Below, one piece after another: positions 1-10,255 of a DNA stretch of 36,425 bases; position 1 is the stretch's first letter, and the number at the start of each line of letters is the position of its first letter. Position numbers and translations under genes: made by a program. The stretch lies in assembly GCA_003427395.1 (NCBI GenBank), contig BFEA01000006.1, forward strand, positions 1,589,754 to 1,626,178, read 5' to 3'. The stretch comes from Chara braunii (taxonomy: Eukaryota > Streptophyta > Charophyceae > Charales > Characeae). Under the pieces are notes generated by a model, which was not told where the DNA came from, did not search any database, and worked only from the letters and a program-made list of their open reading frames with translations.

Positions 1-289
1 CCACACAAATGCAAATCATGTGCGCACTGATTCATAACTCTAACTCCTTTAGTTTTTAGTATTTCATAATAAGGTTAACTTCAAATACACATTACCACAT
101 ACATATTGGGACTGTGTTGGGACTTGTTGGGAGTGTATAGGGACTTGTTGGTATATATTTGGTAAGGGTCTTCGTATATGCCAATCAGTAGGGTCCAGCG
201 CAAGCAGTGGATACATATCAAAATTTTATTTTCTATGTTTAAAAAAAAAAAAAAAAATCAAAACATTTTTTCTGTTGGTATACATATAG
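1..289. other. AT-rich DNA, no gene seen
   Basis: No coding or RNA feature is visible. A run of A lies at 240-257. A short phrase built on 'gggacttgttgg' recurs at 116-150. Confidence 0.5.
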
Positions 290-550
290 ATATATAGATA
301 TGGTGACGAGGCAGACTTCTTAGAGCCTCGCTTCTCTCGTTCGCCTAGTATATATATAGATATATAGATATGGCGATGAGGCAGGCTTCTTAGAGCCTCG
401 TTTCTCTCGATCGCCTTTTATATATATAGATAAATAGATATGGCGATGAGGCAGACTTCTTAGAGTCTCGCTTCTCTCGATCGCCTAGTATAGATATGGA
501 TATGGCGATGAGGCAGGCTTCTTAGAGCCTCACTTCTCTCGATCGCCTAG
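290..550. repeat. Four-unit tandem repeat of nested hairpins
   Basis: Four units begin at 302, 372, 442 and 504 (periods 70, 70 and 62), separated by TATATAGATA spacers. Each unit opens with GGCGAT (GGTGAC in unit 1) and closes with TCGCC. Inside sits GAGGC...GCCTC around a loop ending CTTCTTAGA. In unit 2 GGCGAT (372-377) pairs perfectly with ATCGCC (410-415). Unit 3 has GAGTCTC where the others have GAGCCTC, and unit 1 has a poorer outer stem. Confidence 0.75.
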
Positions 551-1100
551 TATAAATATAGATCTATCGATGCTCAGTCCCTGTTTTGAGCCATTTGGAA
601 GCCTTTAGGATCACGCATGTGGGTCACACGGAACTTACACCTTATATCCTAAGCCCATCCGGCTGATCCTAAGCTGAGTTAGTCTGGACCCTCTTTGTAC
701 ATAGATATGGGTTAGTCATTAGGTTAAGGTTAGTTGAGGCAATCCATCATACCAGAAGGTTTTGTCACTCACAAGTTTGACAACATTCTCATGACCCCCC
801 AACCCTTTATCTCATGGTCAGGTGACCTATAAGCGAGGGGATACTGTTAGAAGTACACCCCCCTCCCTGTCCATCACACCTCAGAACAAACTTTTATGTA
901 GCGAGACAATGACTCGGCACTTCTCGTCCTTTTTATGCTTACCAATATCAGTTAGATACACCCCAGACAGATCATGCTCCCCTTCCCTTGCTCAAACATT
1001 ATTGTTTGCCTATTTGTCCTCGAGTTTAGCCCTGAAGGATCCTTGACTCCCGTACCCTTGTTACTAATCATAATCATAGGTAGCAGCCTCAGGTTACAGA
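551..1100. other. No feature seen
   Basis: Mixed-composition DNA. The open frames here are short and show no recognisable domain or splice context. Confidence 0.4.
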
Positions 1101-1132
1101 TTTAGGGTTTAGGGTTTAGGGTTTAGGGTTTA
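1101..1132 (+). repeat. Interstitial TTTAGGG telomere-type array
   Basis: About four and a half perfect TTTAGGG units. This is the canonical Arabidopsis-type telomere repeat found across green plants. It lies inside a continuous scaffold rather than at an end, so it is an interstitial telomeric sequence, perhaps from break repair or telomerase capture. Confidence 0.9.
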
Positions 1133-1556
1133 TGTTGAAGTGTGCGTACCCAACCGTTCTCTGCCTCCAGAGTTCCGCCTGAACTCCTGCAGAGCTCCCG
1201 CAATCGCCCTGAGATTGGTCATATATACAACTCACGTAACCGATTGGTGGCCCTTAGATTTAACTGAGGCCGTGATTAAATCAATGAGAATCCTTCTTCC
1301 AAACAATAAAGTTAAGGAGACAGGCATCTTGGAGAACCAGCAAGGATAAATATGGGGAAGGATAAAGGAGGCGGGCACTGTCGCAAGAGGAAAGCGTCAC
1401 CTCCCTCTCCAATGCCCCATGTTTTCTCTTCATCTCTGGCCTCGTATGATGTCCAATGATAGCAATAGTAACTAGTAGAAGTAATAGTAACAATAATATC
1501 AATTGATAATAAAATAATAAAATAATCATGATAGCAATTAATAATAATAGTGGCAC

Positions 1557-1557
<1 letters not shown>
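1133..1557. other. No feature seen
   Basis: No gene recognised. The minus-strand open frame crossing this stretch is kept open only by the Leu/Ile codons of the adjoining AAT array read in reverse. Confidence 0.4.

Positions 1558-1607
<50 letters not shown>
1558..1607. repeat. (AAT)n microsatellite
   Basis: About 16 units, in an imperfect AAT-rich stretch from about 1470. Confidence 0.95.
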
Positions 1608-1609
<2 letters not shown>

Positions 1610-2163
1610 GTACCATGTCAATTCGAATAGAGAACGAAGGTGTCTTTCGTTGAAGTTTCTCCTGAAATACCTCTTCTCCTTTGCTTGCTTCTCTCTCACT
1701 CCCCGTCTTTCTTTTTTTCACTTTCATCCTTTCTCCTTTTCTGGTTTACCCTTCCTTGTTCATATATGTTCTCTTTACTTATGCGAATCTTGACATACAG
1801 CCCTAGGCACAGCAAAGCTCGCCTTCTCGCGTACCTGTCCCTTAGAACCATGTGCGTGTGCTCGTCATCCTGCATGCTTACACGGCCGTGCAGACGTTTG
1901 TCTGTTGCTCTTCATCCCAAGCTATAGCCTGTCAGCGTCCCGCTGTCCGACTGCGACCCATGCCACCCAATGCTTGTGTGCGGATGCAGTGATACTGTTG
2001 CGTTCTCAGTGGCCATTGCGCGTGCCCAAGGGTGCAACAACCCATGTCCTGGCTCAGCTTCCTATCGCAGCAACACCTTTCAGAAGGGCACAGGCTCCGC
2101 CTTTACTTAGGGCAGGTATGAGGCCGACTAGAATCACAAACCACCGGAATATCGGTATCAGCA

Positions 2164-2167
<4 letters not shown>
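1608..2167. other. No feature seen
   Basis: Pyrimidine-rich to about 1750, then ordinary composition. No domain, RNA gene or splice chain could be supported. Confidence 0.4.

Positions 2168-2251
<84 letters not shown>
2168..2251. repeat. (TAA)n microsatellite
   Basis: 84 bp, about 28 uninterrupted units. It produces poly-Asn (plus) and poly-Leu (minus) shadow frames. Confidence 0.97.
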
Positions 2252-2254
<3 letters not shown>

Positions 2255-2509
2255 TAGAGTAAAAATAAGGAATACGAGTGTGAATGGTACATAGGAGACC
2301 AAGTCATACAAATGCCCGGATAGAGGGGTATAAACAAGGCTCAAAAGCCCTTAGGGTCCATCATGATACAGCAACATAAAGGAAACAATGCGCCCACGCT
2401 CGTGCCCATGGCCTCATCAGTACCGTATTCAAGGTTATCTTCCCTGTCCTGCCCCAGCGCCCTGGTGTGTCTGTGCAGGCAGGTCATTGTGTACTTACGA
2501 TCCTTACAA

Positions 2510-3515
2510 TGATTGTGTGTGTGTGTCACGGGATCTGCTTGTATCACCATGTTTGTGTATGTCACAGCATTGGCGTCACACTATCGTGACTGCGTGTTTA
2601 TACATTCGTGCACGACCATTGCCCGTTCTGCCCCTTTTCTCAGTCTTCCTTTGACTGCGCTTCTCGATTTGTCTGTTTGTCTGTCTCAGTTTTGCTGGTC
2701 CTTGTCCGTGTCTTCCCTGCGTATGTCACAGCACACCTGTGTCACCTTGTATGTATTACTCTATCTGTGTCGTCATGTCATTGGGCCTTCGTCCTTGTAT
2801 GTCGTGAGTCTGTGTATGTGTCCCAGTGTTTGTGTGACTCCCACCGTGGACGTGCCTGTCCCACTGTGTATGCGCACCTGTCACAGTGTGACAGTGTTGT
2901 TTTCGCTGCGTATGCGTGCGTGTCACAGTGGGTCTGTATCTATGTGTTACCGCGTGACTGTGTTTGATTCAGTGTCCGTGTGCCACAGCATCTGTGCGCG
3001 CCACAACATTCGTGTGTTATCACAGTCTCTGTATGTTTCATCGTGTAAGTGTGGGCGTCACTGTCACAGTATCATTGTCTTATTACCACTATATGTTGCT
3101 GTATGCGTGTTGTCGTGTGCTGTGTATCACTTTACTGTGTGACTGTGCAGCATGCGCCCGTGAATCTGAGTTTTTGTGCGTCACTTTTGTATCCACGTGC
3201 TTGCCTGCGACTGCGTGTGCCAAAGTACTGTGTATGTGTGTGTCACAGTGTTTGCGTCTGATCCACTGTGTATTCGTGTATTCACCGCTTGTCTATGTAT
3301 GTTGTGTCACTGTGCACTGTGACTGTGTCACCGTACATTCGCGTGAATGTGTATCTATGTGCTTTCATTGTGTGTCCCTGTATGTATGAGTGTCACTTTG
3401 TGGTTGTGTGGCACTGTCACAGTGTCTGTGTATTGCGGCGTCTGTCTGTGTGTCTGTCTGTACATCCTGTTTGTATGTCCGGCTATTTGTCTGTCTATTT
3501 GTCAAGTTTGTCCCA
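2510..3515 (+). repeat. Degenerate TG-rich minisatellite
   Basis: A kilobase of diffuse repeats built on TGTGTCACTGTG and CACAGTGT words, grading into TCTGTCTGTTTGT at 3435-3510. All three plus frames stay open because the words carry few stops, giving Cys/Val/Ser-rich shadows. The last 80 bases (T-rich, ending tcccagtccag) would serve as an intron end for the block that follows. The short inverted words CACAGTGTG and CACTGTG could pair with each other. Confidence 0.7.
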
Positions 3516-3521
3516 GTCCAG

Positions 3522-3790
3522 TCCAACAAGTACCGCGAGGGACTTGTGAGCATCACGGGCCGATGGAACAGGAGCAGACCGACGAGTCACATAAGTGTAA
3601 ATCAAGAGGCCGTGTACAGCCATTCATTCATTCCTGCGGAAGCCATGCAGAAGCGATGTCTCGGCGGCTTGTGCAAGGAGGTATGCAGCAACCCAAAGTC
3701 GAAGTGGGCAAGAGGGACCAAGTGCAGCCATAGCGATAGGGTAGAGGCAGCCATCGCTGCCATAACTGTAGTTTAGAGTGAATTATGTGA
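3522..3790 (+). repeat. Dispersed repeat block, outer anchor of inverted arm A
   Basis: Roughly 3575-3715 aligns with the minus strand of 19735-19890, sharing CCATTCATTCATTC and CATGCAGAAGCG. The part 3522-3680 is an open 53-codon frame between a fair acceptor (cccagtccag) and a donor-like GTATGC, so it could be an exon. However, differences from the 19.8-kb copy fall about equally on the three codon positions (my count is roughly 11, 10 and 12), which argues against present coding use. Confidence 0.6.
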
Positions 3791-4010
3791 GTGTTCAGAG
3801 TGAGGCGTGTGGGATATCTAGGGTGGTCAGGTGTGTGTGAATAGTGGGTTGTTGGGCGCTGAGTCGCCATAGCCAGTTGGAAGCGCACTCGTATCTGGAT
3901 GCCATATTTCTGAGTTTTGTGTCTGGCTCCTGTCGCCAGTTTGATGTGACGCCTGTTTGCATGCATGCGAGGTAAGAAGGAAGCGAGTCTGATCGCAACT
4001 AAATCATAAA

Positions 4011-4056
<46 letters not shown>

Positions 4057-4239
4057 TGCGAAGAAGATGAGCAATAGCAAAAAGGCAATATCCAGATTGC
4101 ACAATCATATTGAAGGTCGGGATGTATCACTGTGTCGTGAAAGCCGCATTGCACCAATATAACACTAATGGAAAATCGTAATACTGAAAACCAAATGTCA
4201 ATGAGAGCTTGCTCTCGCCACTACCAACACAAGAGTTAA
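3791..4239. other. Spacer with an (AAT)n array
   Basis: Holds an (AAT)n array at about 4014-4054 (13-14 units) and nothing else recognisable. A possible donor GAGGTAAGAAG lies at about 3970. On the candidate-gene model this stretch is upstream or intronic sequence. Confidence 0.5.
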
Positions 4240-4626
4240 ATGGCTTCTCCTTGCTTGACTCTCGGCGCACTGCCTACTTCCTACCCAGCCACGATCTGCC
4301 TACTATTGCAACAGTTAACTTCATCAGCCAACGAAGTCATTGAAGATGTTGCTCACATGCAGACCATCGCCAGTACCGGGTAAGTGCCCTCACATTATCA
4401 TCATCATCATCACAGAGAACTAATGCTGACATGTTATCTGGCTTTCGACGCCCATACTACAGGTGGCAAGTCCTATCTACCCTACACTACAATGCCAACG
4501 ATGACGACAACAAATTTCCCAAAGTACAACCAAATATCCACCAATGTCGTTCGCCTCACGCACCAGGTATGTCTCTCACACCACTCACACCCTCGATCCC
4601 CAACACACAGATGCCACGTGTACCCA

Positions 4627-4670
<44 letters not shown>

Positions 4671-4698
4671 CGTCCGATCTCTTTCAATCTCTCTCACG

Positions 4699-4734
<36 letters not shown>

Positions 4735-5044
4735 TACACACACACACACACACATACACATGTAGTAGTGAATATGTCGATGTCGCAGCGGAAAATTCGA
4801 TCGGTTTTGCTAAGCCTTTCGATGAAGGTTGCGCGAGGCCAGCCGCTGCCCCGGCGACTTCCCTGGTAAGTTTTGCTCAACGAATCGATTGAAAAATTTT
4901 TCTCTCCACTCCCTCTCTTCTTGCTTTCTATTCTCTCACATGTGTTGCCCCCTTTTTATAGCAGGCTATATCGTTTATCTTTTTACACGACGTCGTTTAT
5001 AGTAATAGAGAATTAGTAATGATAATAGTAATTTCATAGTAGTG

Positions 5045-5101
<57 letters not shown>

Positions 5102-5210
5102 TTAGATAATAATAATAAAAATGTATACAAGCTATTTTTCTGGCCCGATACAGCAATGTTGGGGCATTTTGTTTGGGGAGACGGACGCATGGCAGTGGCA
5201 GCTACAACAG
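4240..5210 (+). CDS. Candidate spliced gene or gene remnant, function unknown
   Basis: Four blocks join in one reading frame through consensus splice sites: 4240-4379 (ATG at 4240 directly after an in-frame TAA; donor GTAAGT), 4463-4566 (acceptor tactacag; donor GTATGT), 4789-4865 (acceptor gtcgcag; donor GTAAGT) and 5154-5210 (acceptor gatacag; donor GTACGT). Junction phases 2, 1 and 0 all agree. The introns are filled with GT, CT, CA and AAT microsatellites and are pyrimidine-rich on this strand, as in TPX2. The peptide starts MASPCLTLGALPTSYPAT and is acidic mid-way (NANDDDNK); I recognise no domain. A phase-0 continuation after the acceptor at 5697 stays open to about 6193 but is Ser/Leu low-complexity. 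The first block aligns with the minus strand near 19048-19200 with indels that are not multiples of three. It may therefore be a decayed repeat whose open frame is partly luck. Confidence 0.3.
4629..4760. repeat. Compound (TG)n-(CT)n-(CA)n microsatellite
   Basis: (TG)20 at 4629-4668, CT-rich 4680-4714, CA-rich 4715-4760. It lies in the second intron of the candidate gene. The TG and CA tracts are complementary and could form a cruciform. Confidence 0.95.
5045..5100. repeat. (AAT)n microsatellite
   Basis: About 18 units, just upstream of the candidate exon at 5154. Confidence 0.95.
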
Positions 5211-5502
5211 GTACGTATCTCATTTCCACTCGTCATTCTCCTACCTCACGCTTGCGCATGCTACCTTCATGCTCGCCTTTTCTCATTGGCGCAATCACCC
5301 CTTTCCTCCTCAGTTGCCACTATCTTTTCTTCTTCGCTCTTCTATGCATCTGATCTGCACCACTGTGCGGTATCCTTCTCAGTCCGCTCCTGCGCGCTCT
5401 TCCACCCACCGCTGCCGCGCGTTCCACCCCGCTTTCGTTCTTCTTCTTTCACACTCCCTCTTGTTTCTTCGCACTCCCCTCCGTATCTCTCCTTCTCTTA
5501 CT

Positions 5503-5508
5503 CACACA

Positions 5509-5586
<78 letters not shown>
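5503..5586. repeat. (CA)n microsatellite
   Basis: About 42 CA units with one TA interruption, followed by TATATATG. Confidence 0.95.
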
Positions 5587-5591
<5 letters not shown>

Positions 5592-5697
5592 GTAGTAATG
5601 AATATATCCACGTTTTAGCGATAGATTCATTGATTTTATTTTTATTTATTTATATACTTGTTTTTATTTATTTTATTCTATTTTATTTATCCTATAG

Positions 5698-6229
5698 GTA
5701 AGCCGCAAGATTGAAGGCTTACTAGTTCTTTCTTCGTCACCGTCATCGGTCTTTGTCGTCAGTCCTCGTCGTCGTCGTCATCGTCTTTGTTGTCGCAACC
5801 CGTCTTCTTCGTCGTCAACCTCTTCTTCTTCTTCCTCTCTCTTCCTCCTCCTTCTATTTTTTCTCCCCGTTGCCATCTTCATCGATCGCGCATCCTTTTC
5901 CTTACCTCCACGCGTTTCATCCCGCTCTCGCGCACGCCTCGTTTTCTTCCTCCTCCAGGCCCCCTTCTCCTCTTCCTTTCCTCCATGCGCCCATCTTCCC
6001 TCTTTCCCTTCTTCTTCTTCTGCTTCTTCTTCTTCTTCTTCTTCCTCCTTCTTCTCCAACTACTACTCTCGTTATTCCCCTCACGGCCTCCCCCGCGCAC
6101 CTCCTTCCTCTACGTGGTCTTCTTCGTTGCTCCCCACGCTATCTCCCCTGCTATTCGCGCCATCTTCTCTGCTCCCCGTACTCCACCTCTAGTGTTTCTC
6201 CGCTCGGTCGCTGGTTGGCTCCTGCACGC
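5698..6229 (+). repeat. Pyrimidine-rich stretch with (CTT)n
   Basis: All three plus frames are open or nearly so because of the C/T bias; (CTT)n is at about 5998-6052. It starts after an excellent acceptor (ttttatttatcctatag, ending 5697), so part may be an exon of the upstream candidate gene. The equivalent place in the inverted arm (16519-16620, minus strand) is also a CTT/poly-T tract, so this tract belongs to the repeat. Confidence 0.6.
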
Positions 6230-7706
6230 GGTGCTCGACCTTCCCTCTATCGTAGGTAGACCCAACCCGATCGGGATCGCGGCAGTGTCTTGCAACAATC
6301 GAAAAACCCCCCATTTTTGTTTTCATTGAATCTACCCCGGCGGCATAGGCAGATTCACTAAAGTGAATCCATTAGAAAAAAAAAATAACTACGGGAGTTG
6401 ATAAAAGAAAGAAAATAAACAATAAAAACGAAATCTAAGTAAATAACAAAAAAATAAAATTAAAAGAAAAGAATCTAACTCCTAACTATTTTACATGCCA
6501 AGTGTAACGCCCCCATTTCAGCGGCTAACTGTAATGGTCTATGAAAACGAGGTCTCGGGTTCTAGTCCGGTTGTCGCAGACCGGGTAGACAAAAAGTAGA
6601 GTTCCCTTTCAAAAGGGAGTTAGCTTAGAGGGCAATAGGTCTTGATCCTTGTGTCTCCCGCTTGTCAGTCTGCACCTAAACCTACCAAGCTAGCTCCCAT
6701 TTTGGGTAAAAGGGGAGCAGCTCTACTATGTATATAGTAGCGGGGCTCAGTCCAACCAGCGGCCTGAGCCCGTTGTAGCCTGTGCGTGTGTGCACGCTTG
6801 GTGGTCTGCGTGTCTGTCCGTGTGCTCGCCGGCTTGAGTGTTTGCTCAACCCACAAGGGCACTTGATTGATCCAAAGGCTCGAAGGCCGGTACTTACCTG
6901 TTGCCGTGACATTGAGGGTCGCGGCGAGGAAAATATTCAAGTGTCAGGTTTGCCGGTATCGCCCAAATAGTGGTAGATGCATGGGGAACCGGTCGCCGAG
7001 CAGAAAAAGACAAAAGTTAGCACTTTTAGAGGTCTGGTAGCGGTAGGTAGGTAGGTACCGGTCCAAGTAGCCTGAGTCTAGCGCCTGTACGAATGATATC
7101 AGGGTCCGTAATGATGTTTTCCCTCGTAAAGGGAGGAGGAAACACCGGTTGCTCGCGTGGTCGAGCGACTATAAAGTTTCTGGCCAAGAGGGATGTATCC
7201 CACTTCCCATGGGAGGTCGAGCGAGGGTCTCACCCTCACTTGTGGTATACGAGTAAGGACGGAAGGCACCCCTGCGAGCATGTGCTAGCAATCTGGGCGC
7301 TACGGCAAGCCGATGATCACACAGTTTTAATTCCTCCGGCCGTACAGTCGGGGCGTATACTACTTTATTCTGACTAATGTACAGACGATTAAGTCTTTGT
7401 GCGTATCATAGATCTTACCGACACAATATTAACCCAACTGACCCCTCGATCTCCTTTGTCGAGGGGTATTACTACTGATCCTAACCATCACAGCGCGCAT
7501 CATAATAACACGAGCTCATATTCTCGAAATTTTCTCGCCGATTCGCCTCGGCCTCATTGGCCGAGGAATTCGTTTCGAGTGTCATGCTCAAGCGTGCACA
7601 CCCTTTCCATTCCAGACTGGCTCCGTCATGGTAGCCGATGTCGTCACTGTGTCGAATGCAAAAGCATGGCCAAATACCCTTGTAAGGGTATTTGGTCCGA
7701 CAACGG
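6230..7706 (+). mobile_element. Hairpin-rich repeat E1, inverted arm A
   Basis: Aligns end to end with the minus strand of 14950-16400. Shared landmarks in order: CAACCCGAT near 6265; the hairpin AGATTCACTAAAGTGAATC at 6351; an A-rich tract; GTGCCAAGTG-like text near 6497; a Pol III B-box-like GGTTCTAGTCC near 6558; TTGATCCTT near 6641; the GGGCTCAG/CTGAGCCC hairpin near 6745; GACATTGAGGGTCG near 6907; GACAAAAG near 7008; and CATCACAG near 7487. Arm A has extra sequence at about 7090-7390 with further small hairpins (GCTCG/CGAGC, GAGGGT/ACCCTC). No transposase or reverse transcriptase is seen. Two small inverted repeats are CCCCTCGA/TCGAGGGG near 7443 and CCTCGGCC/GGCCGAGG near 7544. Confidence 0.75.
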
Positions 7707-7801
7707 GATTGCAACCCGTAGGACCGCAGCAAGACTCTGTGGGGAGTCAGCCCACCGATTGCGGGAGCTCTGCCGGAACCTAGGCGAGGTTCGAAAGGCA
7801 G
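7672..7801 (+). other. Chain of four adjoining hairpins
   Basis: AAATACCCTT/AAGGGTATTT (7672-7693) abuts GGTCC/GGACC (7694-7698, 7721-7725), which encloses ACGGG/CCCGT. Next come GACTC/GAGTC (7733-7737, 7744-7748) and CTGCC/GGCAG (7770-7774, 7797-7801), which encloses AACCT/AGGTT (7777-7781, 7787-7791). The part from 7707 is repeated at 9760 with most pairing kept. The first hairpin recurs at 14972 (minus arm) and, with a changed stem, at 27540. Confidence 0.75.
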
Positions 7802-8110
7802 GGAACCATCAGGTAAACTATTTCTATCTGTATAACCCACTAAACCCATGTTTGCCTATTCCCCCTATAGTTTGATTCGCGTATGCATACCTGTCCCTAT
7901 GATTTTTGTTTCTCTTCAGGACACAACCAAACTGCGTAAAGGAACGCATGTACAATGTCAGTTTCAGTTTCATTATGTAACTGAAAGCAGATTGTGGGAT
8001 TGCATCTGGGGGAAGGGTCGGAGAAAGGTAATTTTGCATGAAGTTTGATTGGGTCAACTAAAGGTTGGGCCAGTTCCATAAGCTCTATGTTTATTTTGGA
8101 TTGCTTGGAG

Positions 8111-8146
8111 AACCAGACATGTTCCATAAGTTTGGGTGGTCTGGTT
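8111..8146 (+). other. Conserved-loop hairpin 1
   Basis: AACCAGAC (8111-8118) pairs perfectly with GTCTGGTT (8139-8146) around the 20-base loop ATGTTCCATAAGTTTGGGTG. Confidence 0.9.
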
Positions 8147-8176
8147 GCTCTGACTTGTGAGGGCTGACTTTTCAGG

Positions 8177-8212
8177 GACCAAGCATGTTCCATAAGTTTG
8201 GGTGGCTTGGTC
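8177..8212 (+). other. Conserved-loop hairpin 2
   Basis: GACCAAGC (8177-8184) pairs perfectly with GCTTGGTC (8205-8212) around the same loop. The stem differs from hairpin 1 on both arms. Confidence 0.9.
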
Positions 8213-8283
8213 GCCTTGTTTGCTTTGGGTTCCCTTCAGTTTCTTTGTTGTTTTTGGCTTTGAGAGAAATGAACGAGGCTGAG

Positions 8284-8321
8284 GACCAAGACATGTTCAA
8301 TAAGTTTAGGTGGTCTTGGTC
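8284..8321 (+). other. Conserved-loop hairpin 3
   Basis: GACCAAGAC (8284-8292) pairs with GTCTTGGTC (8313-8321), nine perfect pairs. The loop differs from the type at two bases. Confidence 0.9.
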
Positions 8322-8397
8322 TAACGCCTCGCACATGCTAGAACCAGAAGATTATAATTTGGCTGTATTTTATTACTATATAACTTATGAACAGGCA

Positions 8398-8434
8398 AGT
8401 CAAACAAGGTCTCATAAGTTTGGGTGGTCTGACT
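8398..8434 (+). other. Conserved-loop hairpin 4
   Basis: AGTCAAAC (8398-8405) faces GTCTGACT (8427-8434) with one A-C mismatch that is a proper pair in the D2 copy. The loop is 21 bases, with the family core CATAAGTTTGGGTG. Confidence 0.85.
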
Positions 8435-8440
8435 ATAGCC

Positions 8441-9759
8441 TTCTTGCTGTCCGGGGCGCTGCCCGTTCCAACTAAGCGGAGCAACAAGGGAACGACTGCG
8501 GAACTAGAGACTCGCTTATTAGTCGATGTAGAACCGGGTTCGTCAAAACGCAGTTGCAACAGACAAGACGCTAGAACTGCAGATTGGTTTGCGGATCAGC
8601 ATGCCCCCGTTCCATCCACCCGTGCGGTAGCAGGCCGGTCAAGGAGATATAGGATTACTTGTGCCTAACATGTTTTGTGGTCAGGCAGCGAAGAGAGGTC
8701 GATGAGGTGACCTTGAGGCTCGCCAGAAGGAGTAACTTGCGAATGGAGGGGGTGATCGAGCCTGAATAGAGGGGGATCTGCAGCAGAGCGCAGTTTGTAC
8801 CGGTTGCTGTATGTCGCCGAAGTGCGGAGCAGCAGCATGTTGAGTTTCGCATTTTATGTTGCTGCGGCGTCATGCGTTCGCATGCCAAGTGCTACGCATG
8901 TGAAGTTCTAGTGCGGTTCTGCAGGGTTAGTGGTGTTTTATACTTCCGTACAGTAGCAATTAGCCTGAGGAGAGGTGTTGGAACTCAGAGGGACGGATAG
9001 ACTGTGAAGGGGGGTCAGTGTTTGCCATCACAGCGGAGAATTTAGGCAACATTTGTTCGAACCACTGCTCTGGGAAGGAAGGAGCGGACTGTGGATTGTG
9101 GACAGTGAACTGTGGACTGTGGAATGTGGAAGGTGGCCTGTGAACTGTGGACAGTGGATTGCGGACTTGGCATGGACTGTTACTGTCGCCGTTAACCGCC
9201 GCTGCGCACTGATCCAGCGTTCGTTGGGTGGGCATGAACGATTGTTGCTGCTTTCGAATGGGCACAGCCGCGACTGCTGATTGACTGTGCATGAACTATT
9301 GATGAGAATTGTTGTTGGCAGTGCACAGATTGTGCCTGCATATTGTTGTCGGTAGCTGCATACTGCGGCATATCGTTGTTGATCACCGCCGTGTGTGGAC
9401 TGCTGCTGCTGGTGACTGTTGTTGTTGCTCGTGACCGCCGCTGAGTACTACTGCTGCGTCTAAGGACTGTTACCGGCTGCTGCGCAGTGGCAATTGGGCT
9501 GAGGGGAGGTAATCAGGCTGGACAAGTAGGGGGTTAGTGCTGCGATTTGGGAGATCGTCAGCGGATTGATTTCGACAGTTCGACGTCAAAGAGTTGTTAC
9601 ATTGGTTGCCATTGCGGGACCCTCGGGCGAATGAAGGTATCAAGGCCCTCTCCTGGGAGTTGAGTTGTCCCCTCCTTGTATCTCGAGAGTCTCAAACCCC
9701 TCTTTCTGCCTTTCTTAATCTAAGTCTAGTCCTGGTTACAAGAGGAAGGTGGCAGGCGA
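8441..9759. other. Spacer between D1 and D2
   Basis: No gene recognised. It holds a minisatellite of CTGTGGA-type words at about 9084-9170, a TG/CTG-rich stretch at 9280-9480, and a direct repeat of about 20 bases (GCAATTAGCCTGAGG near 8957, GCAATTGGGCTGAGG near 9489). Confidence 0.6.
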
Positions 9760-10119
9760 GATTGCAACCCGTAGGACCGCAGCAAGACTCTATGGGGAGT
9801 CAACCCACCAACTGCGGGAGCTCTGCCGAAACTTAGGCGAGGTTCTAGAGGCAGGGAACCATTAGGTAAACTATTTGTATCTGTATAACCCACTATACCC
9901 ATGTTTGCCTATTCCCCCTGTAGTCTGATTGGCGTATGCATGCCTGTCCCTATGATTTTTGTTTTCTCTTCGGGACATAACCAGACTAAGTAAAGGAACG
10001 CATGTACAATGTCAGTTTCAGTTTGATTATCTAACTGAAAGCAGATTGTGGGATTGCATCTGGGGAAAGGGTGGAAGAAAGGTAGTTTTGCATGAAGTTT
10101 CACTGGGTCAACTAAATGC

Positions 10120-10148
10120 TAGGCCAGTTCCATAAGTTTGAGAAGGCT
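10120..10148 (+). other. Conserved-loop hairpin, imperfect
   Basis: TAGGCC...GGCTA encloses AGTTCCATAAGTTTGAGAA. The stem needs a one-base bulge. The D1 equivalent has lost its right arm. Confidence 0.5.
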
Positions 10149-10180
10149 AAGTGCTATGTTTATTTTAGATTGTTTGGGGG

Positions 10181-10214
10181 ACCAGACATGTTCCATAAGT
10201 TTGGGCAGTCTGGT
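10181..10214 (+). other. Conserved-loop hairpin 1 prime
   Basis: ACCAGAC/GTCTGGT with a loop ending GGGCA instead of GGGTG. D2 partner of hairpin 1. Confidence 0.9.
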
Positions 10215-10255
10215 TGCTCTTACTTGTGAGGGCTGAATGTGGTTGACTTTTCAGG

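Larger units (their letters stand above)
7707..8440 (+). repeat. Direct duplication copy D1
   Basis: Matches 9760-10519 (D2) closely over its length, from GATTGCAACCCG to the AGTC/GACT hairpin followed by GCC. The copies are about 2.06 kb apart. A deletion near 8075 removed the second arm of the hairpin that D2 keeps at 10120-10148. Confidence 0.9.

Noticed and set aside
1905-2294. Frame with poly-Asn (and poly-Leu on minus strand)
   Set aside because: Produced by the (TAA)n array; no flanking gene features.
2388-3549. Several Cys/Val-rich plus frames
   Set aside because: All three frames are open through a TG-rich minisatellite; composition artefact.
7399-7875. 158-codon plus frame whose peptide resembles the 14943-15263 minus frame (SYSRNFL, KSMAKYPCKGIW)
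   Set aside because: Codon comparison of the two copies shows about 30 amino-acid changes and fewer than ten silent ones in roughly 97 codons, plus indels. The similarity is that of a non-coding repeat, not a conserved protein.
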